From assembly GCA_004292515.1 (NCBI GenBank), contig RDXB01000043.1:46207-110206 (forward strand): a DNA stretch of 64,000 nucleotides, given 5' to 3'. Below the pieces are notes generated by a model. It had not been told where the DNA came from, did no database searches, and was given only the letters and a program-made list of their open reading frames with translations. The stretch's first letter is position 1, and every line of letters begins with the position of its first letter. Position numbers and translations under genes: made by a program. The DNA is from Oscillatoriales cyanobacterium (GTDB lineage: Bacteria; Cyanobacteriota; Cyanobacteriia; CACIAM-69d). Positions 55,478 through 64,000 of the stretch are shown piece after piece.

Positions 55478-55768
55478 CTACAGGTCTTGCGCTAAATCTA
55501 AGGCTGTTTTGATATCTCGTTCTTGAGTGCGCTTATCTCCTCCTGCTAACAGGATAATCAAGGTTTCACCTCGTTGGATGAAATACACTCGATAGCCCGG
55601 CCCGTAGTCAATGCGCAGTTCTGATACGCCTTGCCCCACTGGCTTAACATCGCCTGGATTACCCATCGATAACCGACGAATGCGAATATCAATACGCGCT
55701 TTTGCTTGGCGATCGCGCAACGTGTTAAACCACCGAGCATAAGTTTCAGTTTGGCGAATTTCAAACAT
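55478..55768 (-). CDS. toxin, RelE/HigB-like killer protein (TIGR02683 type)
   Basis: A 96-residue toxin with a ParE/RelE-like fold: RWFNTLRDRQAKARIDIRIR, ELRIDYGPGYRVYFI, and a C-terminal LLAGGDKRTQERDIKTAL. Family members are mRNA interferases or related toxins. The ATG at 55768 (MFEIRQ) is used. Toxin-first order is usual for this family. Confidence 0.92.
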   Translation of the reverse strand: MFEIRQTETYARWFNTLRDRQAKARIDIRIRRLSMGNPGDVKPVGQGVSELRIDYGPGYRVYFIQRGETLIILLAGGDKRTQERDIKTALDLAQDL

Positions 55769-55864
55769 ATGCCAACTGTATCCCACAGGATACAGTTAAT
55801 GCCCTTATTGGGGACAAGTTAGCCGATCCGCACCCGAAAGCAACGCCGCTAAACTGATCAGGAT

Positions 55865-57562
55865 TTACGAATTCGGCAAGACGATCGCCCGTTGAACCCA
55901 GCCCGCCCGATCGCCCCGAGCTGTGAGATCCACCACCATCCCCGGTTCGCCGCGCACCAGCCAGACCACCCGCGATCGATCGTCCGTCGGATCCATGTGG
56001 TCGTAGTAGGGCGTAGTTGGTTGGTGCGATCGCCCCGCCAGATGGCCCAAGCTCACTTCCCGTTGACCGCTCACCAATTCCGCGCCCGACGGCAGGGCGA
56101 TCGCCGCCCGACAGGGTTGCACCGCGCCCTTTTCGATCGCCTTTTGCGTCCCATTGGTCGGCAGCCAGCCCGTGTTTTGCACCACCCATTCAATTTGGAA
56201 CAGGCGATCGCCCAAGGGTTGCGCCGTCGCCTTCACGATTTCTAGGCGCGGCGAAATCAGCAATTGCCACAGCAGCCAGCGGGGAAACCGTTCAATTTCT
56301 CGCTCCAACAGGTGAGCCGGTGGGTTGCGCCAGGTGCAAATTTGGTTCCAGCCGCCCAGTTCCACCTTGCCCAGTTGCGGATGTTCCCAGGCGTACCAGT
56401 CCACATAGCCACGCCCGTCCAGCACTTCGTCATTCCACTTCAGCAGCGCCAAATCTTCCTCGATCGGGTGGTCGTCCAGCCATTCCAGTAGTTTGGGCGT
56501 TTTCACCCCCGCCGCCTGGGGCAAATTCCACAGCTCCACCGTCCAGGCAAACAGGCCGCGCTCCTCGTAGCACCAATCGTCAAAGGCTCCGGTCATCACG
56601 TTTTTCGGATGGTCGCAGTAGCCCTCAAAGACGCTGGTGGCGGGATAGTCGGTCAGGTCTGTGCCCTTTTGGCCGATCGCCCGGTAATTCAGCCAGTCGG
56701 ATTGGGGCAGCTCTGTATCGGTGGCGTGGCTGTAGGGGCGCAACAGCAGGCCGCCAAAGGTGTGGAAGGCGACGGCGGCGTTCAGGTTCGGATGCTGGGC
56801 AATGAAATCGGCGATCGCCCGCGTTTCCGGTTCCGAGGTGGGATAGCTGCCCGCACCAACCTGTTCTGGTTCCGGTCGCCACTGCATCGGGAAATTGCGG
56901 TTCAGATCCAACCCCTCGATCGGGCGGGGAGTGGCGATCGTCGCGCCGTCGTAGCGATCGATCCGGCCCTCCGGCAGCAGTCGATAGTAAGTGCTGCCCG
57001 TTTCGATCGGGTCGCGCCGCACCAACAACCGGGAATCGCGATCGGACACCTTCCAGGCCCCATTCGGATCGGGCACACGCATCCAAAGAATCCGCCCGTC
57101 CCCGTCAATATCTTCCATTTGCAATTCGCTGGGGCCGCCCGCCAACCGATCGCCCGGATAGGGCCGGGTGCTGGAGCGCAGGAACTTGGGGCGATCGGCC
57201 AGGGCCAGCTCGGCTCCATCGGGGTTGACGCGCGGGCAAATATAAAACGTTCGCGAATCCAAACAGCGCGTCACGTCCGGATCGCTGCCGTAGTGCCGGG
57301 TTAAGAAGTCGAGGAGATAAAGGCAGGCTGTCGATGGCGCAAGCTCGGTCGCATGGATATTGCCATCCACCCACAGGGCCGGCTTGTGGCGATCGCTGCC
57401 CTTGTCGCGGTTGGTGACGGTCAGCAGCCAAATATCCCGGCCTTCGTAGCTCTGACCGATCGAAACGAGTTGCACCAGTTGTGGAAAGGCTGCCGCATAG
57501 TCTTGCAGAACAGCAGACAACTCAGCGTAGCGGTAGAGGCGATCGAAGGAAACCAAACCCAT
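55865..57562 (-). CDS. M14-family zinc carboxypeptidase
   Basis: A metallopeptidase with zinc ligands H70 and E73 in VDGNIHATE, the third His in NAAVAFHTFGG, and the catalytic Glu in AWTVELWNLP. The 565-residue protein has an extra C-terminal beta-rich domain of about 170 residues (from about 390, GGWNQICTWRNPPAHLLERE). No signal peptide is visible. The ATG at 57562 is preferred over an upstream TTG. Its 3' end is duplicated twice downstream (52615, 55104). Confidence 0.93.
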   Translation of the reverse strand: MGLVSFDRLYRYAELSAVLQDYAAAFPQLVQLVSIGQSYEGRDIWLLTVTNRDKGSDRHKPALWVDGNIHATELAPSTACLYLLDFLTRHYGSDPDVTRCLDSRTFYICPRVNPDGAELALADRPKFLRSSTRPYPGDRLAGGPSELQMEDIDGDGRILWMRVPDPNGAWKVSDRDSRLLVRRDPIETGSTYYRLLPEGRIDRYDGATIATPRPIEGLDLNRNFPMQWRPEPEQVGAGSYPTSEPETRAIADFIAQHPNLNAAVAFHTFGGLLLRPYSHATDTELPQSDWLNYRAIGQKGTDLTDYPATSVFEGYCDHPKNVMTGAFDDWCYEERGLFAWTVELWNLPQAAGVKTPKLLEWLDDHPIEEDLALLKWNDEVLDGRGYVDWYAWEHPQLGKVELGGWNQICTWRNPPAHLLEREIERFPRWLLWQLLISPRLEIVKATAQPLGDRLFQIEWVVQNTGWLPTNGTQKAIEKGAVQPCRAAIALPSGAELVSGQREVSLGHLAGRSHQPTTPYYDHMDPTDDRSRVVWLVRGEPGMVVDLTARGDRAGWVQRAIVLPNS

Positions 57563-58161
57563 AAACCCACAACAAGACAATCAAGGGGGACGCATTGTGC
57601 ATCAACATAGCCCGCGATTGGATCGGTGCTGCAATGATCGACCCAGATGGGGGACTTTTGAACCGGACGGATGGGTTAGCGCGGCGGCTGGCTCTGCTCT
57701 GAATCAGTCACGGTTGCACGATTCCAGCACTGTAACATCCCCATGAGGGGTCTCGCCCCCCGTCATGATCCCGTAGGTCGAAATTCCCGTACTCCGGCGA
57801 TCGCGTCAGGCCATACAGAATCCTTTAAATTAGTTTTAAGGTTGTAAACATTTATTCACAGTCAACCGCGTTTTTTGACCGATCGCTCCCACCGACGGCC
57901 AGCCCCTTTGAACGGCTAAACCCCTAAGGTCTGTTATCAGATTCGATCCATTGGGGCTGAAATGGCTGATCTCTATGCCCCAATGGTCGTAACAAGGGGC
58001 TTAAGCTCCTTGCCCCCACGATCTCGTAACGGCGGAATCAGGGTTTTGGGCATTTGATGACACCCCCTAACCTGATCGGTCAATCTTGGGTGATCGCGCT
58101 CGTCCATCGCTCCAGCTCGTCGCTTCTGTTTGTTTCCCTTCCCCTCGCTGTCCCCCGCGTC
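57563..58161. other. clpC upstream region with MITE copy H
   Basis: Between the divergent M14 gene and clpC. It contains a CCCCATGAGGGG hairpin (57740-57751), an AT-rich stretch near 57828-57860 that may hold a promoter, and MITE copy H. Confidence 0.65.
57925..58069. mobile_element. MITE-like element, copy H (upstream of clpC)
   Basis: A 141-bp element between TA dinucleotides at 57925-57926 and 58068-58069. Its ends AGGTCTGTTATCAGAT and, inverted, GGGGGTGTCATCAAAT match those of F2. The core is at 57993-58012 with one change. It ends 92 bp before the clpC ATG. Confidence 0.75.
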
Positions 58162-60648
58162 ATGTTTGAATACTTCACCGATCGCGCGATTCAAGCTGTT
58201 TTGCTGGCCCAAGAAGAGTCCCGCCGTTTGGGACATCGGTTGGTCGGCAGTGAACAAATTTTGTTGGGGGTGCTGGGCGACAAGTCCAACCCGGCGGCTC
58301 AACTGCTGGTGGAAGTGGGTGTCACCCTGGAACTGGCGCGCGATCGGGTGGAGGCGATGATCGGCCGGGGAGCCGGTATGGTGCCTGAAGAAGTGCCCTT
58401 CACGCCCAAGGTGAAATCGCTGTTTGAGACGGCCCTGGCCGAGGCGCGCCAACAGGGCCACAAGTTTGTCTCGCCGGAATATCTGTTGCTGGCCATGACT
58501 CGCGATCAGGACAATTCCGCGATTAAGGTGCTGCGGAGCATGGACGTAGACCCCGATCGGCTGCGGATTAGCTTGATTCGGCTCTTGGGCGAAACGGCGG
58601 CGGTGGCGGCGGGCGATCGGGGCGAATCACGAGACTCCGGGCGCGATCGCACCGACAGCGGCAATATTTTGGCCACCTATTGCACCAACCTGACCCAGGC
58701 GGCGATCGAGGACAAGCTCGACCCGGTGGTGGGGCGCGATCGGGAAATCGAGCGCGTGGTGCAAATCCTCGGCCGCCGCAGCAAGAATAACCCGATCCTG
58801 ATTGGTGAACCGGGCGTGGGCAAAACCGCGATCGCCGAGGGCCTGGCCCAACGAATTGCCCGGGCCGATGTGCCGGAAACCCTGCTCGATAAGCAAGTCT
58901 ATTCCTTGGATATGGGCCGGCTGCTGGCGGGTACGCAATATCGCGGCGCGTTTGAGGAGCGGCTAAAGGAACTGGTCAGCGAAGTGCAGCGGGCCGGCAA
59001 CGTGATTTTGTTTATCGATGAAGTTCACACCCTGTTGGGCGCAGGTGGGATGCAAGGAGGTCTGTCGGCGGGCAACCTGCTGAAACCGGCTTTGGCCCGG
59101 GGGCAGTTGCAATGCCTGGGCGCAACAACCCTCGATGAGTACCGCCAATATATTGAACGGGACGCGGCCCTCGAGCGGCGGTTCCAGCCGGTGAAGGTGG
59201 GTGAACCAACCCCGGCCGAGGCGATCGAGATTTTGCGCGGCCTCCGCAGCACCTATGAAACCTTCCACAACGTGTTGATGACCGATGAGGCAATCGCGGC
59301 GGCCGTCACCCTGGCCGATCGCTACATTGCCGATCGGTTCTTGCCCGACAAGGCGATCGACCTAATCGATGAAGCCGGTTCCCGCGCCCGCGTCAGCGTC
59401 GGCAAAAAGCCCACCTGGATTCGCGAGCTGGAGCAGCAGTTAGCCCAAACCGTGACCGAGAAAGAGCAAGCCGTTGAAAATCAAGACTTTGAAACGGCGG
59501 CCAAATTGCGCGATCGGGAATTGGCAATCACGGAAGAACTGACGATCGCCCGCCAGTCCCCCGCAACCGATCGCCCCCGCCCGACGATCACCGCCGAAGA
59601 CATTGCCGAAATCGTCAGCGCCTGGACGGGCGTGCCGGTGACGCAGCTTTCCGATGCGGAAGTGGGGCAACTGCTGAACCTGGAAGCCAAGCTGCACGAG
59701 CGGCTGATTGGGCAAAACGAGGCGATCGAAGCGGTCTCGAAGGCCTTGCGCCGGGCCCGCTCAGGTCTGCGGAATCTGGAGCGCCCGATCGCTAGCTTCC
59801 TGTTCCTGGGCCCCACGGGCGTGGGCAAAACGGAACTGGCCAAAGCCCTGGCTCACTTCATGTTCGGCTCCGATGAATCGATCATTCGGATCGATATGTC
59901 CGAGTTCATGGAACCCCAATCCACCTCGAAGCTAATCGGCAGCCCGCCGGGATTTGTGGGTTACGGCGACGGCGGCCAGCTCACGGAAGCAGTGCGCCGC
60001 CGCCCCTACAGCCTGGTGCTGTTTGACGAGGTGGAAAAGGCCCACCCGGACGTGTTCAACCTGATGTTGCAGTTGCTCGATGAAGGGCGGCTGACGGATT
60101 CCCAAGGGCGGGTGGTCAGCTTCCGCAATTCCCTAATTGTGATGACTTCCAACCTGGGGGCCAAGGCGATCGCCAAGGGTGGGGCCAACCTGGGCTTTGG
60201 CCTAGCCAGCGACAGTGCCGAGGGTCGCTATCAAGCGATCCGCGATCGGATTACCGATGAGCTGAAAAACTTCTTCCGCCCCGAGTTCCTAAACCGACTG
60301 GATGAGGTGGTGGTGTTCCGCCCCTTGGAAAAATCGGAAGTGCGGCAAATTGTCGATCTGTTGGTGGTGCAGGTGTCCGATCGGCTGGTGGAGCAAGACA
60401 TTCGCCTGACCGCGAGCGATCGATTCAAGGACAAAGTAGCCGATGAGGGCTTCGACAGCAGCTTGGGGGCCCGCCCGCTGCGCCGTAAGGTGACGCAACT
60501 GCTGGAGGATGCCCTGGCCGAGGCGATTTTGTCGGGTCGGGTCAAGGGGGGCGATCGGGTGTTGGTGGACTTGGCCGACAACGGCGAAACCCTACTAGAG
60601 ATCGAGTCCCAGGCGATCGACCTGCGCTTGCCAGCCGCTGTGAGCTAG
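58162..60648 (+). CDS. clpC: ClpC, HSP100 chaperone (ClpP partner)
   Basis: This unfoldase works with ClpP/ClpR peptidase in cyanobacteria. The order is two Clp-N repeats (1-140), first AAA+ ([18 protein letters not shown] near residue 215), a middle region with a UVR-like motif ([17 protein letters not shown]), and second AAA+ ([14 protein letters not shown] near 552), with sensor 2 LGARPLRR near the end. Length 828. The ATG at 58162 ([11 protein letters not shown]) is the conserved start; the 36 upstream codons run through a MITE end and are not real. Expected essential. Confidence 0.95.
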   Translation: MFEYFTDRAIQAVLLAQEESRRLGHRLVGSEQILLGVLGDKSNPAAQLLVEVGVTLELARDRVEAMIGRGAGMVPEEVPFTPKVKSLFETALAEARQQGHKFVSPEYLLLAMTRDQDNSAIKVLRSMDVDPDRLRISLIRLLGETAAVAAGDRGESRDSGRDRTDSGNILATYCTNLTQAAIEDKLDPVVGRDREIERVVQILGRRSKNNPILIGEPGVGKTAIAEGLAQRIARADVPETLLDKQVYSLDMGRLLAGTQYRGAFEERLKELVSEVQRAGNVILFIDEVHTLLGAGGMQGGLSAGNLLKPALARGQLQCLGATTLDEYRQYIERDAALERRFQPVKVGEPTPAEAIEILRGLRSTYETFHNVLMTDEAIAAAVTLADRYIADRFLPDKAIDLIDEAGSRARVSVGKKPTWIRELEQQLAQTVTEKEQAVENQDFETAAKLRDRELAITEELTIARQSPATDRPRPTITAEDIAEIVSAWTGVPVTQLSDAEVGQLLNLEAKLHERLIGQNEAIEAVSKALRRARSGLRNLERPIASFLFLGPTGVGKTELAKALAHFMFGSDESIIRIDMSEFMEPQSTSKLIGSPPGFVGYGDGGQLTEAVRRRPYSLVLFDEVEKAHPDVFNLMLQLLDEGRLTDSQGRVVSFRNSLIVMTSNLGAKAIAKGGANLGFGLASDSAEGRYQAIRDRITDELKNFFRPEFLNRLDEVVVFRPLEKSEVRQIVDLLVVQVSDRLVEQDIRLTASDRFKDKVADEGFDSSLGARPLRRKVTQLLEDALAEAILSGRVKGGDRVLVDLADNGETLLEIESQAIDLRLPAAVS

Positions 60649-60744
60649 GATTAGTCGTCAGCAATCAAGAGGAAAGCTACTCCAATGCTTTCCTCTTGTA
60701 GTAATGACTAGTCCCTTGAGTAGTCAGAATCGTTGAGTGAGTAT

Positions 60745-61785
60745 ATGTCATCGAATCATCGCACCTTAGCCGACTTACAAGCTGAGGCTTGCTTATATTG
60801 GCCTGAAGAATGGATGCAAGCTGCCCGTGATGAATCAGTTCTCAAACTGTTGCTAGAAACTCAGGAGGCATTCATTGCGATATTAAAGTTTGCCAATAGA
60901 GATCCATTTGCTTGGAAACAAGCCTTAGACCAAAATGCAGAACTATCTGGTCGGCTTTTTCTGAAACATTTGATGCTTGCTAGTAATATGGGTGGAGAAG
61001 TTTTAAGCAAGCTATCACCATTATCTCAATTTTATCCTGGAGGACTGTTGAAGTTTCGCTGGAGAGATCAAGATCAAGAATATCAGTTCAAGAAAATTCA
61101 TGAAAAATGCGGATTGACAAATTCAGCACTTAAGGTTGATGCAAACAGCCTTCTTTCAGAGAGGAAGCCAGCACAAGCACTGACAGATACTACGGAAGAT
61201 GTCGTCATGTTTTTGCTATTTGGTTCCACATCAATTAGCAAGCATTTGCCACTAGATATTAAGGAAAAATGTCTACTCGGGTCTTTTTTAGGTAAGCATA
61301 AAGAATTAGATCTCTTCCTAAGAGAAAATTACATACGAGTCAATAGTCAAATCTCTGGGCAGATTGCCAATTCTTTGGGGAAGTTTGCTCAAGAGCGCGC
61401 CTGTCAATATCTACAATCTTTATTGCCATCAGACTGGAAAGTGTTAAAGAGTTCAACACTTCCGAATGTTTCACATCGTTCAAATTCTAAAGAAACTAAA
61501 TTTGATATTGTAGTCCAATCTCCTCGGAATTCTTACTGCGGTATTGAAGTCAGTTTTCAGGTGACAACTAATAGTACTATCCAGCGTAAGTCCCGAGAAA
61601 GTCAAGGACTACGAAAAGCAGTTCACGCACAAGGACACAAAATTTGCTACATCATTGATGGAGTTGGAAATCTCGTGATTCGGAAAAATGCCATAGAAGG
61701 AATCTTGGTAAATAGCGACTTCACATCTACAACTTCTGAAAAAAGTATGGCAAGATTGGTTGATTTCTTGGTTGAAAATCTCTAA
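60745..61785 (+). CDS. probable type II restriction endonuclease
   Basis: A 346-residue protein paired with a C5 methyltransferase. The probable nuclease core is near residue 254, with KFDIVVQSPRN then GIEVSFQVTTNS (D254, E268, Q272), a PD-(D/E)XK-like arrangement where Gln takes the usual Lys place. The N-terminal 240 residues are helical and unrecognised and may hold the recognition domain. DNA is AT-rich. The ATG at 60745 is used, since the TTG at 60733 adds only four residues. Specificity cannot be read from sequence. Confidence 0.75.
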   Translation: MSSNHRTLADLQAEACLYWPEEWMQAARDESVLKLLLETQEAFIAILKFANRDPFAWKQALDQNAELSGRLFLKHLMLASNMGGEVLSKLSPLSQFYPGGLLKFRWRDQDQEYQFKKIHEKCGLTNSALKVDANSLLSERKPAQALTDTTEDVVMFLLFGSTSISKHLPLDIKEKCLLGSFLGKHKELDLFLRENYIRVNSQISGQIANSLGKFAQERACQYLQSLLPSDWKVLKSSTLPNVSHRSNSKETKFDIVVQSPRNSYCGIEVSFQVTTNSTIQRKSRESQGLRKAVHAQGHKICYIIDGVGNLVIRKNAIEGILVNSDFTSTTSEKSMARLVDFLVENL

Positions 61786-61820
61786 AAGACAGATCAAAAG
61801 ACTCAAACCTCATCACAATA

Positions 61821-63122
61821 ATGACTAAATTTGTTGACTTGTTTGCAGGAATCGGTGGCATGAGAAAAGGGCTTGAAATGGCCCTTTCGCAGCACGGCTT
61901 ACAGGGAAATTGTGTTTTTTCAAGTGAAATTGATGAGAAAGCGAAGCAAACCTATCGACTTAATTTTAATGAGGAGCCTCACGGGGATATTTGTATTGTT
62001 GACCAACTGCCAGTCCATGACATTCTATTAGCTGGATTTCCTTGTCAATCTTTTTCCTACGCTGGCAAACAGAAAGGTTTTGCTGATACTAGAGGAACAC
62101 TCTTTTTTGAAATTGAGCGACTATTATCAAATTTAGAAACCAAACCCGGAATATTGCTATTAGAAAATGTCAGAGGATTTACGACTCATGACTCTGGCAG
62201 AACTCATAAAACTGTCACTGAAAGACTGCGATCGCTCGGCTATCACACTAGGACACTACTCCTGAATAGCTCTAACTTTGGTATTCCACAAAATCGAGTA
62301 AGAGTTTACATTGTCGGTGTTTTGGATCATGAACCCGAGTTAACCCTGCAATCGAATGTGGGAACTCCAGATTCTCATCAATTTAAAAAAACATTTTCTC
62401 AAATTGATTTATTTATCAATCAATCGCAATATTGTTGTGTTCGAGATATTTTAGAACACAACCCTGATCCACGATATCAATGCTCAGAAACATTCACGGA
62501 GCAATTACGTCTTGCTCTCGGTGGTAGACCTTTAGAAACTCTGCATGGTTTTCGTTTGATTGATTATCGAGGTGGCAACTCAATTCATTCCTGGGATTTG
62601 GGTCTCAAGGGAAATTGCTCCCTTGAAGAGCGAGATTTAATGGATGCCATTATTGAAAATCGTCGCAAAAAGCATTTTGGGACACATCAAGATGGAAAAG
62701 CTCTAACGCTAGAACAAATTAAAACCTTCTGGCATCAGACAAATCTCGAAAACCTTTTACAGGACTTAGTGAGCAAAGGTTATTTGCGATTCATTGACAA
62801 TAAATATAATCCCAAATGCGGAAACATGTCGTTTGAAGTATTTAAGTTTCTAGATCCCGACAGCATCTCTATTACACTCACTGCTAGCGATTCTCATCGT
62901 CTAGGGGTTGTACAGAACGGAGTTCCAAGGCGAATTACTCCAAGGGAATGTGCGAGACTTCAGGGTTTTCCTGATGACTTTCAGTTACATACTGACGATA
63001 TGGCGACCTATCATCAACTAGGAAATTCTGTATCTGTGCCAGTCATTCAAGCAATTTTTGAAGATTTATTTAGATCCTCAACTGCTTTACATCATTCAGA
63101 GCTTCTATTAATTTCTCGCTAA
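61821..63122 (+). CDS. DNA (cytosine-5-)-methyltransferase of R-M pair
   Basis: The protein (433 aa) has the C5-methyltransferase motifs in order: DLFAGIGG (I), GFPCQSFS with catalytic C75 (IV), ENVRG (VI, E115), QNRVRVY (VIII), a variable target-recognition region (about 225-345), and GNSVSVPV (X). It protects host DNA from the upstream endonuclease. It begins 35 bp after that gene. AT-rich composition suggests transfer. The recognition sequence is not deducible. Confidence 0.93.
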   Translation: MTKFVDLFAGIGGMRKGLEMALSQHGLQGNCVFSSEIDEKAKQTYRLNFNEEPHGDICIVDQLPVHDILLAGFPCQSFSYAGKQKGFADTRGTLFFEIERLLSNLETKPGILLLENVRGFTTHDSGRTHKTVTERLRSLGYHTRTLLLNSSNFGIPQNRVRVYIVGVLDHEPELTLQSNVGTPDSHQFKKTFSQIDLFINQSQYCCVRDILEHNPDPRYQCSETFTEQLRLALGGRPLETLHGFRLIDYRGGNSIHSWDLGLKGNCSLEERDLMDAIIENRRKKHFGTHQDGKALTLEQIKTFWHQTNLENLLQDLVSKGYLRFIDNKYNPKCGNMSFEVFKFLDPDSISITLTASDSHRLGVVQNGVPRRITPRECARLQGFPDDFQLHTDDMATYHQLGNSVSVPVIQAIFEDLFRSSTALHHSELLLISR

Positions 63123-63583
63123 ACTCATTAGCCCTATAGATTCTTGAAGAATTCTACTGTTGGCTGCGATGAGTGACATTCCCATAATATTGGGATTAGC
63201 TTGATCACAGCAATAGCTCAACAGTTCTCACTTATCCCCAGCTTATGTCGGATCCGAAAAATCCTGCTCTGGATGACGATGCCGGTTTGCCCTGGGTGCG
63301 ATCGCCCCAATGATCCTGTGGCAACTGCCATAGGGCCACCAAATATTGACTCCACCTCTACTAGTCACCAATTACACCCAAGGTTAAACATGGTGCAGTC
63401 TTTGCCGCCTAGCCTCGTCAGTACAGTGAGTGGCAACGAGTTGGTGTTTTGGGGGGCAAGCGACGGCGCATGGGAGTAATGCAGTGGTGCGGGAAATACA
63501 GGTTTCAAAGGCGGGTTTCAGCCGATCGCCCCAAGTTGTAGATTTCCAACACGGCGCGTTACAACCCAGCACCCCAACCAACC
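63123..63583. other. gene-free interval after R-M pair
   Basis: Holds a small palindrome (CCCATAATATTGGG, 63181) and a doubtful 22-codon frame at 63245. No gene is supported. Confidence 0.6.
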
Positions 63584-63853
63584 CTAGCCGACCGTAATGT
63601 TCGGTTCAGCGCAGAAATCCACCAACAACACCTCGCTCTCCGACTCATCCTCAAACACAAAACTGATGTACCACTCGCAGGGCGACTCACTCGTATGCTC
63701 CGCCCAAGTCACCGTCGCCTCACCACCCGACGGAATCCCCTCCTCTGGCACGTCAAACTGCGCCCATTCCTCATCATCCGGCGACACCCAAATTTCCAAA
63801 ATCGCTTGGTCAGTGTTGTTGGTTACCGTGAAGCTAAACAGATCGTCCGACAT
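63584..63853 (-). CDS. small acidic hypothetical protein
   Basis: An 89-residue, strongly acidic, beta-rich protein (MSDDLFSFTVTNNTDQAILE start; EWYISFVFEDESESEVLL). The pattern of short strands with a conserved-looking Cys (VDFCAEPN) resembles small cyanobacterial beta-sandwich proteins, but I do not recognise a named family. The ATG at 63853 is chosen; an upstream TTG-type frame adds about 30 unlikely residues. Confidence 0.7.
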   Translation of the reverse strand: MSDDLFSFTVTNNTDQAILEIWVSPDDEEWAQFDVPEEGIPSGGEATVTWAEHTSESPCEWYISFVFEDESESEVLLVDFCAEPNITVG

Positions 63854-63943
63854 GGCTGGTTGATCCCAAAGGTTCAGAATACGACTCTGTTCTAAACTCC
63901 CCACCCTAGCCCCGGAGGATTCTTTGGCTTTACTTAGCAAAGC

Positions 63944-64000
63944 CTACGAAACGCCATTTCCAGCCGATCGCTCACTCGGTTTCAGCCGCTCCACCACCCG
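63944..64000 (-). CDS. possible 3' end of a gene entering from the right
   Basis: On the minus strand the last 18 codons before a stop read VVERLKPSERSAGNGVS, which could be a protein C-terminus. It is too short to judge. Confidence 0.2.
   Translation of the reverse strand, partial: RVVERLKPSERSAGNGVS

Noticed and set aside
58054..58161. 36-codon N-terminal extension of ClpC
   Set aside because: It runs through the end of a MITE and precedes the conserved [11 protein letters not shown] start.
63201..63479. 92-codon plus-strand frame after the R-M pair
   Set aside because: Unconvincing composition and no conserved segment; it may only reflect chance.

Overview
The window is chromosomal DNA of a cyanobacterium. 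The octamer GCGATCGC (HIP1) and its variants recur throughout, and many genes belong to families typical of or restricted to cyanobacteria: an UPF0367 protein, a DUF512 radical-SAM protein, an SLH-domain porin, ClpC, a carotenoid oxygenase and an EcfA-like ATPase related to a plastid family. Most of the window is GC-rich. The long Argonaute together with the HIP1-rich, GC-rich background recalls Limnothrix-like or Synechococcus-like filamentous or unicellular lineages, but that placement is a guess.

Region by region. 0-6 kb: a CBS-PAS-GAF sensor (cut by the left edge), lipid II flippase MurJ, a copper-type P-ATPase and an FHA protein. 6-12.3 kb: a small conserved protein, tmk overlapping holB, a GerMN protein, an ABC ATPase, UPF0367 and asd. 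12.6-18 kb: trigger factor, clpX (without the clpP2 usually found between them), an alpha/beta hydrolase and a membrane-anchored lambda-R-like lysozyme. 18.3-28.2 kb: enolase, an UbiB-type kinase with ruvC, a YbhN-like membrane protein, two tandem Uma2 nucleases, an acyltransferase and a frameshifted DUF512 radical-SAM gene. 28.4-37.2 kb: TolC, a ferredoxin, PhoX, a porin, thioredoxin and a LOG-like protein. 37.2-44.5 kb: a 1012-residue calpain-like protease, a carotenoid oxygenase and then about 1.8 kb of repeat-containing non-coding DNA. 44.7-49.4 kb: YebC, tRNA-Pro(GGG), folP and a pentapeptide-repeat membrane protein.

49.4-63.2 kb is a defence and mobility region. It holds a catalytically intact long prokaryotic Argonaute followed directly by an Uma2 nuclease, an Rpn-type remnant, a PIN-domain protein, a TIGR02391/HEPN protein, a HigB/HigA-like toxin-antitoxin pair and, beyond an M14 carboxypeptidase and clpC, a type II restriction-modification pair. 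Several of these genes are visibly more AT-rich than the backbone. The 3' end of the M14 gene occurs three times in the same orientation (52.6, 55.1 and 55.9 kb) and brackets the PIN/HEPN and toxin-antitoxin modules, as expected of serial insertion at one site.

A family of about 140-bp palindromic MITE-like repeats, built round the core CAAGGGGCTTAAGCCCCTTG, is scattered through the window. One copy has inserted into the core of another with a TA duplication. Other copies lie directly upstream of the Argonaute gene and of clpC.
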